Of a stretch of 64,000 nt of DNA, positions 1 to 8,345 are shown in pieces. Both the position numbers and the translations under genes were made by a program. Under the pieces are notes generated by a model. That model saw only the letters and a list, made by a program, of their open reading frames with translations, did no database searches and had not been told where the DNA came from. Positions within the stretch are counted from its first letter, which is position 1. Every line of letters begins with the position of its first letter. Source of the stretch: UBA6186 sp050012295 (GTDB lineage Bacteria > Pseudomonadota > Gammaproteobacteria > UBA6186 > Azoamicaceae); the NCBI GenBank assembly GCA_050012295.1, contig JBEKHL010000002.1, forward strand, positions 37,420 to 101,419. The letters run 5' to 3'.

Positions 1-2240
1 ATATCGAAGTAATTATTCGTGGGGATAATTCTGTAACAGTCAAAGATAATGGTCGTGGTATTCCGGTCGACATACATGCAGAAGAAGGTAAATCAGCGGC
101 GGAAGTTATTATGACAATCCTTCATGCTGGGGGTAAATTTGATAATTCCTCATATAAAGTATCTGGCGGGTTGCACGGGGTTGGGGTTTCTGTAGTTAAT
201 GCGTTATCAGAGAAGTTGCATTTGTTGATTAGAAAAAATGGAAAAATTTACGAACAAGATTATGAACTAGGCAACCCTATTGCTCCGTTAGAAGTTAAAG
301 GAGAAACAAAAGGGCATGGTACAGAGATAACCTTTAAGCCTAGTAAGCAAATTTTTACTAATATAGTATTTAGTTACGATATTTTAGCTAAAAGATTACG
401 AGAATTATCTTTTTTAAATAAGGGGGTAATAATCGGGCTGTATGACGAGAGAACAGGTAAAAAAGATAGTTTTTCCTATCAAGGTGGTATTAAAGAGTTT
501 ATTGAACATTTAAACCGTAACAAAACCCCAATAACACCGGAAGTGCTGTATATTTGTAGTGAAAAACAAGAAATGGTTGTTGAAGTAGCTATGCAATGGA
601 ACGATGGTTATCAAGAAAATGTTTTTTGTTATACTAATAATATTCCACAAAAAGATGGTGGAACGCATTTGTCTGGGTTTAAAAATGCTTTAACAAGAAC
701 GTTAAATAATTATATAGAAGAATCTAACGCCAACAAAAAAAATAAAATTGTAACTACCGGGGATGATGCTAGAGAAGGGTTGACAGCGGTATTGTCCGTT
801 AAAGTACCTGATCCGAAGTTTTCTTCCCAAACCAAAGATAAATTAGTTTCTTCGGAAGTAAAAGCAGTGGTGGAAGCGGTTTTTGGAGAAAAACTACAGC
901 AATATTTACAGGAAAACCCACAACAAGCAAAATTAATAGTTGGCAAAATTATTGATGCAGCAAGGGCAAGAGAAGCAGCTCGAAAAGCAAGAGAAATGAC
1001 TAGAAGAAAAAGTGCGCTAGATATTGCTGGTTTGCCAGGAAAATTAGCGGATTGTCAAGAAAAAGATCCAAAACTATCGGAGTTATTTTTAGTTGAGGGT
1101 GATTCGGCAGGAGGATCTGCTAAGCAGGCTAGAGACAGGAAAACGCAAGCAATTTTACCTTTAAAAGGTAAAATTTTAAATGTAGAAAAAGCAAGGTTTG
1201 ATAAAATGTTACAAAGTGCCGAAATTGGTACTTTAATTACAGCATTAGGTTGCGGAATAGGGCGAGAAGAGTATACCCCTAATCAGCTTAGGTACCATAA
1301 AATAGTTATTATGACAGATGCTGATGTAGACGGTTCGCATATTAGAACATTATTATTAACATTTTTTTATCGACAAATGCCAGAATTAATTGAAAGAGGG
1401 CATATTTATATTGCTCAACCACCCTTGTATCGGATAAAACAAGGGAAACAATTGCGTTATGTTAAAGATGATAATGCTTTAGAGGAACATTTGGTGCAAT
1501 TGGCGTTAGAAGATACTTTTCTATATTCAGCGCCAAATCAAGAACCAATTCCTACTAAAAAGCTGCACAATTTAATAATGCAGTATCGTGAAGCAGAGCA
1601 TGTTATTAAACGTCTATCAAAAATATACCCCAGGGAACTTTTAGATGGTTTACTGCATGTGCCAGTTTTAGAGTTACAGAAACTTCAATCAGAAGCAGCA
1701 TTACAAGTTTGGGTTAATAAATTGCAAGCATATATGCAGCAGCATGGTAAACCAGGGGTAAATTACGAAGTAAAATATGGATTTTGTAACGAAAGAAAAG
1801 TATTTTTACCACAAATTAAAATGACTATTCATAGTGTAGAAACAGTATATGCTTTTAATTATGATTTTTTCTTTAGTAACGATTATCAATTAATGGGAAT
1901 GTTGAGTTCAGTCTTAGAGAGTTTGTTACAGGAAGGAGCATATATTAAGCGAGCAGAAAAAATAAAATATGTTAATAATTTTAAAATTGCCGTGGATTGG
2001 TTAATGAACGAAGCTAAGCGAGGGCAACAGATCCAACGGTATAAAGGGTTAGGTGAAATGAACCCGGAACAATTGTGGGAAACCACTATGGATCCTAGTG
2101 TTCGGCATATGGTAATAGTTAAAATTGAAGACGCCGTAGCGGCTGATGCAATGTTTACTACATTGATGGGCGATGATGTAGAAGCTAGGCGTGATTTTAT
2201 CGAAACTAATGCATTGTTAGCTGTTAATATAGATGTTTAG
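1..2240 (+). CDS. gyrB: DNA gyrase subunit B, 5'-truncated by window edge
   Basis: ATPase subunit of DNA gyrase, which introduces negative supercoils with GyrA. The reading frame is open from base 3, so the start codon and roughly 57 N-terminal residues lie outside the window; 745 residues are visible. The GHKL ATP-binding motifs DNGRGIP (bases 48-68) and GGLHGVGVSVVNAL are present. They are followed by the transducer domain, the TOPRIM motifs EGDSAGG and TDADVDGSHIRTLLLT, and the C-terminal QRYKGLGEMNPEQLWETTMD. The long insert before that C-terminal motif matches the enlarged gammaproteobacterial GyrB. Assignment to GyrB rather than ParE rests on that insert and on near-collinear similarity to E. 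coli GyrB. The TAG stop lies inside the left arm of a palindrome. Confidence 0.98.
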   Translation, partial: IEVIIRGDNSVTVKDNGRGIPVDIHAEEGKSAAEVIMTILHAGGKFDNSSYKVSGGLHGVGVSVVNALSEKLHLLIRKNGKIYEQDYELGNPIAPLEVKGETKGHGTEITFKPSKQIFTNIVFSYDILAKRLRELSFLNKGVIIGLYDERTGKKDSFSYQGGIKEFIEHLNRNKTPITPEVLYICSEKQEMVVEVAMQWNDGYQENVFCYTNNIPQKDGGTHLSGFKNALTRTLNNYIEESNANKKNKIVTTGDDAREGLTAVLSVKVPDPKFSSQTKDKLVSSEVKAVVEAVFGEKLQQYLQENPQQAKLIVGKIIDAARAREAARKAREMTRRKSALDIAGLPGKLADCQEKDPKLSELFLVEGDSAGGSAKQARDRKTQAILPLKGKILNVEKARFDKMLQSAEIGTLITALGCGIGREEYTPNQLRYHKIVIMTDADVDGSHIRTLLLTFFYRQMPELIERGHIYIAQPPLYRIKQGKQLRYVKDDNALEEHLVQLALEDTFLYSAPNQEPIPTKKLHNLIMQYREAEHVIKRLSKIYPRELLDGLLHVPVLELQKLQSEAALQVWVNKLQAYMQQHGKPGVNYEVKYGFCNERKVFLPQIKMTIHSVETVYAFNYDFFFSNDYQLMGMLSSVLESLLQEGAYIKRAEKIKYVNNFKIAVDWLMNEAKRGQQIQRYKGLGEMNPEQLWETTMDPSVRHMVIVKIEDAVAADAMFTTLMGDDVEARRDFIETNALLAVNIDV

Positions 2241-2280
2241 AGCCTGTTAAAAAATAACTTGTCTATTTTAACAGGCTCTA
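2238..2280. terminator. Perfect 15-bp palindrome between convergent genes
   Basis: A 15-bp arm (2238-2252) and its exact reverse complement (2266-2280) are separated by 13 bases. The left arm begins at the gyrB TAG stop, and the arm ends in an A/T run on either strand, so it can act as a bidirectional terminator for gyrB and the convergent gene ending at 2287. Its sequence also resembles the ends of the 140-bp palindromic element at 8206-8345, so it may descend from that element family. Confidence 0.7.
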
Positions 2281-2286
2281 AGTATA

Positions 2287-3603
2287 TTATAAAGATGGTC
2301 CTACTCGAAACAAAGATAAAGGATTTTGTGGTTGGGGATAGGTAGGAGAGGCGTTTGGGGAGGTATTCTGGGATGGAGCAGAAGAAGTTTTATGTTGGGG
2401 AGAATTGTTTAAGCTACCTGCAGGAGAATTGGTGATGCTACCTGGTAACGATGGGAGTTCAGGCTCAATAGAAGACAAACTAGTTTTTATTTCGCTAGAC
2501 ATGGCGTTAGACAGGGTAGGTGGGTCGATTTCATCTATAGAGTCGTTAGTAAGCTTTGCTTTATAGAAATCTATAATAGGGTTGTGTATTGGAGTAACAG
2601 TAGTTATTTCCATAGCTCTTAGTTTTTTTTCTAAAGATTCTTGATTTTTTGAGTGTTGAGAGGACGAGTTTTCTTCTTGGTGAGAGGATGAGCTATTCGA
2701 ATATTGTTCATCTTGGCTGGATTGAGTGTCTGAGCGCTGTCGTTCACTATCGCTTTGTTTATTATCATAATCTGAGCATGCTGTAGGTGACAATGGACAT
2801 TTTGGAATGTTCGATGGTTGTTCTGTTTGGTTTAAATGTGTTCTAGAATCTGAGCATTCTAGAAAATCTAAATGTTTATGTTTATCTAAGTGTTCTGTTA
2901 AGATTGGGAATTCACTAGTTGTGCTTAAGCAAGCAAGATAATATGGTTGCATTTCTTTTATTTGTTTAGTAATAATTCGTTGTTTTGGCATAAAAGTATT
3001 GATTAAGTTTTGAAAATAAGATTGCTGTATTAGGCGTTTTATTTGATTCAGTCTAGTTTGTGGTTGTTCGTTAAATAATATATTTAACGCGCTTTGTTTA
3101 TATTTATTTTGTATAGGCAAAGCACTATATATGTCTGTAATACGTTCTGGATTATCTTTGGCTAAATTAATTAATTTTTGTAATAGTATATATGCATCTT
3201 TATTTTTATGTTTCGTTAAAATAAGGTATAAACCACTACAGCCATAGGAATCTTGTAGTGCTAAAGTTTTATATAATTTTTGTAGTATTTGAGGGTTGTT
3301 TGATAATTTTTGTAGAGATAGCAAGTTAAAAACATCATATAATTCTTTGATTTTTACTAAATCATCTCCAGCCAAACGAGTTAATTCATCAAAAGTTAAT
3401 TCAATAATTTTATTTATTATAGCATCTTGGTTATAAGGGTTTATGGCGACTGAAAGATAGCTTTTTAAAAACATTAACAGATCTTTGTCGGGTTTTTTTA
3501 ACACAAAAATAATGTCGTTTACTTCTTTGTGTTTTTTAAATTTTTTTTTTGTAAGCAATTTAAGTAAACGCTGTTTAAATGGTTGCTCATCGTTAGGTAT
3601 CAT
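2287..3603 (-). CDS. Orphan protein, helical N-terminus and Ser/Gln/Pro-rich tail
   Basis: 438 residues that I do not recognise. Residues 1 to about 225 are leucine- and lysine-rich and look all-helical, possibly a helical-repeat fold. Residues about 265-330 are dominated by Ser, Gln, Glu and Asn (for example SNSSSSHQEENSSSQHS). Residues about 345-438 are Pro/Ser/Asn-rich and probably disordered. There is no signal peptide or membrane segment. The start is supported by an AAGGA element 11 bases upstream of the ATG. A globular N-terminus with a polar disordered tail is common among secreted effectors of intracellular bacteria, but nothing here proves secretion. It is monocistronic and convergent with gyrB. 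Confidence 0.8.
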   Translation of the reverse strand: MIPNDEQPFKQRLLKLLTKKKFKKHKEVNDIIFVLKKPDKDLLMFLKSYLSVAINPYNQDAIINKIIELTFDELTRLAGDDLVKIKELYDVFNLLSLQKLSNNPQILQKLYKTLALQDSYGCSGLYLILTKHKNKDAYILLQKLINLAKDNPERITDIYSALPIQNKYKQSALNILFNEQPQTRLNQIKRLIQQSYFQNLINTFMPKQRIITKQIKEMQPYYLACLSTTSEFPILTEHLDKHKHLDFLECSDSRTHLNQTEQPSNIPKCPLSPTACSDYDNKQSDSERQRSDTQSSQDEQYSNSSSSHQEENSSSQHSKNQESLEKKLRAMEITTVTPIHNPIIDFYKAKLTNDSIDEIDPPTLSNAMSSEIKTSLSSIEPELPSLPGSITNSPAGSLNNSPQHKTSSAPSQNTSPNASPTYPQPQNPLSLFRVGPSL

Positions 3604-3910
3604 TATATTTATTATCCTTAAATAACAAGTTTAGTCTATGGTTTCCGAACTTGTTATGGTCATTTAAAATTGTGGTATTATGGTGTGTATATGCCGAAAT
3701 TCAAATGTATATACAAGTGTAGGCCATAGGGTTTAAAGGGTTTAGTTTGTTGTCAATTAGCGTTTTTGTGATAGTAGGTCGTTTATTATGTTGATATCCT
3801 CCATAGAATAATAATAAAAAAATAAACCAATTTTATCTTTTTAATTTTAGGGGATATAAAAGATAAAATTATTTAGGTGGGGTTGAAGTAAATAGAGATA
3901 TATTATTTTT
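3604..3910. other. Intergenic region with inverted repeats, no gene seen
   Basis: 307 bases between the start of the 438-residue orphan gene and the end of psd. It should hold the orphan gene's promoter. I see a 9-bp inverted repeat (3623-3631 with 3648-3656, arm TAACAAGTT) close to that start codon, plus looser TGTATAT/ATATACA repeats near 3690-3725 that could be operator half-sites. No ORF or RNA gene is convincing. Confidence 0.5.
3831..3868 (-). terminator. Possible terminator downstream of psd
   Basis: Perfect 11-bp inverted repeat TTTTATCTTTT (3831-3841) with AAAAGATAAAA (3858-3868) and a 16-base loop, about 40 bases past the psd stop on the minus strand. The stem is almost all A/T, so its strength is doubtful. 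Confidence 0.35.
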
Positions 3911-4765
3911 TTACCCCATCTTTTTTATTGTGGCAATTGTCTCTCCGACTTTGATTTCTTTATTAATAAAGAAATTATCAGAAAAAGTAATTTTATTGTT
4001 TTCTAATAAAAGGATTACGGTAGAGCCTAATTTAAACAACCCCATTTCTTGAAAGCTTTTTAATGTTATGGAGTTGGCTGGATAATTCCAGTTCGTTATG
4101 GAACGTGGTTTTATGGGGGTAACTTGTCCATGCCAAGAAGTTACTATGCTTCCTACAATCATAGCTCCTACAAGAATAATGGTTATTTTACCTATTTCAC
4201 TGTTAAAAATAGAGATCACTCTTTCGTTATTAGTAAAAAGATTTGGTATTTTTTCGACTATGGCAGTATTTACTGAAAACAATTTGCCAGGGATATATAA
4301 CATCTTTTCTAGGGTGGCATTAAATGGCATATGTATTCGATGATAATTATGTGGAGCTAAGTAAATCGTGATAAATTTACCATCAGAAAATGGTTGTAGA
4401 TCTATTGGGTTTGTGGAAGCTAATAAGTTAGTTAAACTTAGATTAGTATTTTTAACATTAAGTAAAGTATTGTTTTTTATATCACCATATTGAGTAATAA
4501 ATCCATCTGCTGGGCTTATTATAGAATTGGGGGTCTGATCAGGAGATCTGGCATTAATATGTAGTTTACGTGTGAAAAAATCATTATAATTCTTATAAGC
4601 AAGCGGGTTAGTTTGGGTTGTTTCTTGCATGTTAACAGAAGGATAGAATTTTAAAAAACAATTAATTAAAAAATTTTTGATCCAAATTATTTCACAATTT
4701 GCTAATAATTGAGCTAATTTATTTATATAGTGATGTGGTAATAAGTATTGTAAAAAAAGATCCAT
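3911..4765 (-). CDS. psd: Phosphatidylserine decarboxylase proenzyme
   Basis: Membrane-associated pyruvoyl enzyme that makes phosphatidylethanolamine from phosphatidylserine. The LGST motif (in FKLGSTVILL), where self-cleavage between Gly and Ser generates the pyruvoyl group, is intact. The conserved ISPADGFI and HNYHRIHMP segments carry the Asp and His used for autocleavage. I chose the ATG at 4765 (284 residues) because MDLFLQYLLPHHYI aligns with the start of the E. coli enzyme; the longer frame from 4816 would run into orn. The protein is slightly shorter than the E. coli enzyme at the C-terminus. Only 18 bases separate it from the divergent orn start. Confidence 0.95.
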   Translation of the reverse strand: MDLFLQYLLPHHYINKLAQLLANCEIIWIKNFLINCFLKFYPSVNMQETTQTNPLAYKNYNDFFTRKLHINARSPDQTPNSIISPADGFITQYGDIKNNTLLNVKNTNLSLTNLLASTNPIDLQPFSDGKFITIYLAPHNYHRIHMPFNATLEKMLYIPGKLFSVNTAIVEKIPNLFTNNERVISIFNSEIGKITIILVGAMIVGSIVTSWHGQVTPIKPRSITNWNYPANSITLKSFQEMGLFKLGSTVILLLENNKITFSDNFFINKEIKVGETIATIKKMG

Positions 4766-4783
4766 AGGTGCATCATAAATAAT

Positions 4784-5347
4784 ATGGAAAATAAATTCAA
4801 CGAAAATACTTCTCATAATTTAATATGGGTTGATTTAGAAATGACTGGGCTTAATCCAGATCAAGATCATATTTTAGAAATAGCGATAGTAATTACTGAT
4901 CAAAACTTAAACATAATTGCGGATGATTTTGATCTAATAATTAAACAACCAACAGAAACTTTAGCCTTAATGAATGAGTGGGTTAAAGAGACTCATAGTA
5001 AAAATGGGCTATTAAATCTGGTGTTAGATAGTAGTATTGATTTGAAGTCAGCTGAAATTAAAGCGTTAGATTTTATTAAAAAATACGTACCTAAGCACAT
5101 TTCTCCAATATGTGGGAATAGCATTTGTTTAGATAGGAGGTTTTTATTTAAACATATGCCAACATTAGAACAATATTTTCATTATCGTAATATCGATGTT
5201 AGTACAGTAAAAAATTTAGGGCTATATTGGTTTCCAGAAAAGGTTAAAAATTTAAATAAAACTGATAGTGCTCATAGGGCTATAGACGATATTTTACAAT
5301 CTATTGCCGAATTACAGTTTTATCGAGATAATTTGTTTTGTAAGTAA
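4784..5347 (+). CDS. orn: Oligoribonuclease
   Basis: 3'-5' exoribonuclease of the DEDDh family that finishes RNA decay by degrading two- to five-nucleotide RNAs and pGpG. 187 residues, close to the 181 of E. coli. The first catalytic pair is in WVDLEMTGLNP (Asp17, Glu19), the exo II region follows near CGNSICLDRRFL, and the C-terminal HRAIDDI carries the catalytic His and Asp. The start has little Shine-Dalgarno sequence. It is divergent from psd, so the promoters of both genes must lie largely within each other's 5' ends. Confidence 0.95.
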   Translation: MENKFNENTSHNLIWVDLEMTGLNPDQDHILEIAIVITDQNLNIIADDFDLIIKQPTETLALMNEWVKETHSKNGLLNLVLDSSIDLKSAEIKALDFIKKYVPKHISPICGNSICLDRRFLFKHMPTLEQYFHYRNIDVSTVKNLGLYWFPEKVKNLNKTDSAHRAIDDILQSIAELQFYRDNLFCK

Positions 5348-5367
5348 AAACATCCTAAGATTTTTTT

Positions 5368-5598
5368 ATGGGAAAAATCAAGTCATTTACGACTGACCAA
5401 TCATGTCAAGATTATATTAATAATTTATATAAAGATATTTTTTATGATTTAGGCTCCTGGATTGGTAAAGTAGCTTTACAGGTTTTTTTAAAAACATCGG
5501 TTAAAAAAGCGTGCGGTATAGAAGCATCTGATGCTAGGTACAGATGTGCTGAAAAAATTTATAAATCAGTCTCCACAACCATCACCGTATTATTTTAA
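5368..5598 (+). CDS. Small hypothetical protein
   Basis: 76 residues, 20 bases after orn on the same strand, so it could be translated from the orn transcript. There is no clear ribosome-binding site and no recognised domain. The sequence mixes a hydrophobic stretch (YDLGSWIGKVALQVFL) with basic and Cys residues. It may be a chance ORF or a gene remnant. Confidence 0.3.
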   Translation: MGKIKSFTTDQSCQDYINNLYKDIFYDLGSWIGKVALQVFLKTSVKKACGIEASDARYRCAEKIYKSVSTTITVLF

Positions 5599-5751
5599 AT
5601 ATTTTAAACAACAATGGTGAAACAGTACCGAGGCGGCGCGGCACAATCAATAATCGTAGTAGTAAATTATTTAGTATATTTTAGGATATCAATTAATTAA
5701 TTATTATTTTAAATTTTTATTAATAAATAAAAATAATAATTAAGGAGATTT

Positions 5752-6207
5752 ATGTCAAAAAAAATAAAAGCATTTTCTTTAATGGAGTTATTAATAGTAT
5801 TGGCGATTATAGGGTTATTAGCTGCAATCGCTATTCCGTTTTATAAAAATTATGTAATTAAAGCAAAAATGGTAGAGTTGTTTATGTTGGCAGATGTTCA
5901 TAAATTAAAATTAGCTGAAAGGTTAATGAATGGAGAGGCGGAGAGTATAAATGTTAATAACGTAATTAATAATCCTAGTGAATTAGTAGAAAAATTAGAA
6001 TATATAAACTTGGAAAATAAAAAATATATTTTAAAATTTACGGTCAATATGAATAATCTAGGGGTAACACCCATTCAAGGTCATCCGTTAATTATTAAAT
6101 TTGTTGGAGAAGAAAATAGAGAAGGCAACTTAATGTCCTGGAGTTGTCTACATAATCCTGGTTTTATAGATTTTGTACCAAAAAGCTGTAAAGAAGAAAA
6201 CGCTTAA
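5752..6207 (+). CDS. Type IV major pilin-like protein (PilA/PilE family)
   Basis: 151-residue prepilin. The leader MSKKIKA is followed by FSLMELLIVLAIIGLLAAIA, a standard type IV pilin N-terminal helix with Glu at mature position 5. The residue before the cleavage site is Ala7, where Gly is usual. Two C-terminal Cys residues (WSC and KSC) are placed as in the disulfide-bonded D-region of PilA/PilE. A strong AAGGAG Shine-Dalgarno lies 6 bases before the ATG, after a very A/T-rich upstream region. It stands alone, far from the minor pilins at 17-19 kb, which suits a separately expressed structural subunit. Confidence 0.85.
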   Translation: MSKKIKAFSLMELLIVLAIIGLLAAIAIPFYKNYVIKAKMVELFMLADVHKLKLAERLMNGEAESINVNNVINNPSELVEKLEYINLENKKYILKFTVNMNNLGVTPIQGHPLIIKFVGEENREGNLMSWSCLHNPGFIDFVPKSCKEENA

Positions 6208-6391
6208 TATTTGTATAAATTGTTTGAGCGTGACGGTACACGGTTTGATGGGGATTATCCTACATGTTTTTGCGAGATTTCTGCATGCACAAAAACGAAT
6301 AGATATTTAAAATAGGCCAATAAAATAGTGTATATACCTAAAATAACATAAAAAAAATAATAACAACAATAAAAAAATAATGAGGTATATT

Positions 6392-6682
6392 ATGAAGGAG
6401 ATTAAGATCCAAATAAGACATTCTTTTGGTAAAAAACGTTACTGTGTGTCTGCATCTAATAAAGAAATTTATCTCACAGATAAAGAAGCTGGAATCATAA
6501 GTTGTTTAATTAATGGTTTGCGACCAAAAGAAATTGCTTGGGAGTTAACGTCAAGTTTAAATACGGTTAACACGCATTTAGCAAACATTAAAATTAAATT
6601 AGGTTGTGACAGTATTTTTCAGTTGGGTATGGTTTTAGGTAATTGGATTGCTACAGAGGAAAATGTTTTTTCTAATAAATAA
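6392..6682 (+). CDS. Small LuxR-type HTH regulator
   Basis: A 96-residue protein that is little more than a LuxR/FixJ C-terminal helix-turn-helix. LTDKEAGIISCLINGLRPKE is followed by IAWELTSSLNTVNTHLANIK, the usual four-helix unit that binds DNA as a dimer. No receiver or autoinducer domain is attached. I placed the start at 6392 because GAGG lies just upstream of it; an in-frame ATG at 6380 lacks a ribosome-binding site. Its position just after the pilin gene makes it a candidate local regulator, but that is inference. Confidence 0.85.
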   Translation: MKEIKIQIRHSFGKKRYCVSASNKEIYLTDKEAGIISCLINGLRPKEIAWELTSSLNTVNTHLANIKIKLGCDSIFQLGMVLGNWIATEENVFSNK

Positions 6683-6730
6683 AGTTATCTAGAGAGGAAA
6701 TATAATATAATTTGGGGTATAATTAATATT

Positions 6731-8197
6731 ATGAATGTAAATGAATTATTAATTAATTTATACAACAAGAAAACTATTGCAGAAATAGAACAGTTAGCGA
6801 TAACTGAATTTAAGGTTTCTAGTTTGGATTTAATGCAAAGGGCTGCTAAAGCTTGTGTAGATCAGTTGTTAGAAGATTTTCCAAATGCCCAGAGGTTTAT
6901 TGTTTTTTGTGGTGTTGGTAAAAATGCCGCAGATGGAGAACATATTGCAGAACAACTCCAAAATTTAGGAAAAAAAATACAAATAATAAAAGCAACAGAA
7001 TGGCAAGAAGATGTAAAGTTAGAAGCAGATGTAATTGTGGATGCTTTATTTGGGGTTGGAATTAATAGAGAATTAGTCGGGGTTTGGCGACAGATAGTAG
7101 ATAAAATTAATAATAGCAAAATTCCTGTATTGTCCATTGATTTACCATCAGGAATAGAGCCTGATACAGGTAAAATTTTAGGATCGGCGGTTAAAGCCAA
7201 TGTTACTATGACTTTCATAGGATTAAAAAAAGGGTTGTTTACTGGAAAAGCTAAAAATTATGGCGGTAATATCAAATTTAACAATCTTGGATTACCTATG
7301 GAGGTATATAATAATGCTGTTTGTAGTGCCAAGCGGTTAACACGCAAAGATTTTAAAAACCTGTTAACCAAAAGGGAACCAGCGGCCCATAAAGGGGATT
7401 TTGGCAAATTATTAATTTTGGGCGGACAAGATGGAATGACTGGCGCAGCCTTACTAGCTGGTAAAGCAGCATTAAGGACTGGGGTTGGAATAGTATATGT
7501 GTTAGCTAATAGTAAGCAGCCACAAATAGCTCATAATTCTTGTTTAGAAATACAGATCCAAAGTTTTTCTGGAGTTAAACAGATCAAAGAATTATTAGCA
7601 AGAGCTACGGTTTTATTATTAGGTTCTGGTTTAGGGGTAGATCGTAATGCTCAAGTATTTTTTGATAAAGCAATGCAAAGTGATTTACCATTGATTATAG
7701 ATGCTGATGGGTTAAATGTTTTGGCTGATAGTATTCAAGAAGGATTCCAACCTGTTAGAGAAAATTGGATCTTAACGCCGCATTCTAAGGAAGCGGCCAG
7801 ATTATTACAAACAGATGTTGCGACTATAGAAGCTAATCGGTTTGCTGCAATAGAACAATTAACAAAAAAATATAAGGCAACGGTAGTTTTAAAAGGAGCT
7901 GGGACTTTAATTAAAGAATATCGATCTGATAGTAAAAAAAGAGAAGATATTTCCCCGGTTTATGTTTGTGATTTAGGTAATCCTGGAATGGCAACGGCAG
8001 GCATGGGAGATTTATTAGCGGGCATTATAGCAGCTTTAGTTGCGCAAAAACTTAGTTTAAAAGATGCTTGTAATTTAGGGGTTTTTATTCATGCGTTAGC
8101 GGGTGATATTGTTGCTAGAGATGGACAAAGAGGGATAGTTGCATCAGATTTATTAGGGTTTATTAAGGGAATTGTTAATACTGTTTGTGAAGGTTGA
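6731..8197 (+). CDS. nnr: Bifunctional NAD(P)H-hydrate epimerase/dehydratase
   Basis: Metabolite-repair enzyme of the YjeF family, 488 residues. The N-terminal epimerase domain (about 1-215) interconverts R- and S-NAD(P)HX. The C-terminal ADP-dependent dehydratase domain (about 220-488) restores NAD(P)H. The dehydratase motifs are good: GDFGKLLILGGQDGMTGAALLAGK in outline, LTPHSKEAARLL, and NPGMATAGMGDLLAGIIAAL. In the epimerase domain the usual GxGNNGGDG loop reads GVGKNAADG, which may weaken that activity. In many gammaproteobacteria nnr sits with tsaE and the tRNA-modification genes; here it is alone. Confidence 0.93.
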   Translation: MNVNELLINLYNKKTIAEIEQLAITEFKVSSLDLMQRAAKACVDQLLEDFPNAQRFIVFCGVGKNAADGEHIAEQLQNLGKKIQIIKATEWQEDVKLEADVIVDALFGVGINRELVGVWRQIVDKINNSKIPVLSIDLPSGIEPDTGKILGSAVKANVTMTFIGLKKGLFTGKAKNYGGNIKFNNLGLPMEVYNNAVCSAKRLTRKDFKNLLTKREPAAHKGDFGKLLILGGQDGMTGAALLAGKAALRTGVGIVYVLANSKQPQIAHNSCLEIQIQSFSGVKQIKELLARATVLLLGSGLGVDRNAQVFFDKAMQSDLPLIIDADGLNVLADSIQEGFQPVRENWILTPHSKEAARLLQTDVATIEANRFAAIEQLTKKYKATVVLKGAGTLIKEYRSDSKKREDISPVYVCDLGNPGMATAGMGDLLAGIIAALVAQKLSLKDACNLGVFIHALAGDIVARDGQRGIVASDLLGFIKGIVNTVCEG

Positions 8198-8205
8198 TAA
8201 ACTAA

Positions 8206-8345
8206 GGAGCTGTTCAAGAATAACTTTCCCATTTTAAAAATCAATTAGGCAGCCTGAAAAAATAAAAACATGGTTTTAACGTAACAATATAATGAATGGT
8301 GCCTAAGAGATTTTTAAAATGGGAAAGTTATTCTTGAACAGCTCC
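8206..8345. mobile_element. MITE-like palindromic element with TAA target duplication
   Basis: 140-bp element flanked by TAA on both sides (8203-8205 and 8346-8348). The terminal inverted repeats are perfect over 37 bp (8206-8242 and 8309-8345, starting GGAGCTGTTCAAGAATAACT). The arms extend inward through a further TTAGGCA/TGCCTAA match. There is no coding capacity. A 3-bp TNA duplication is typical of the IS1031-type IS5 family, so this could be a non-autonomous derivative of such an insertion sequence. It separates nnr from a convergent permease and can fold into a long hairpin, so it may also terminate both transcripts. Its right edge supplies the TAG stop of the permease. Confidence 0.75.

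Noticed and set aside
6260..6300. GTTTTTG...CAAAAAC repeat after the pilin gene as a terminator
   Set aside because: Only 7 bp of stem with a loop of about 17 bases and no T tract; too weak to list.
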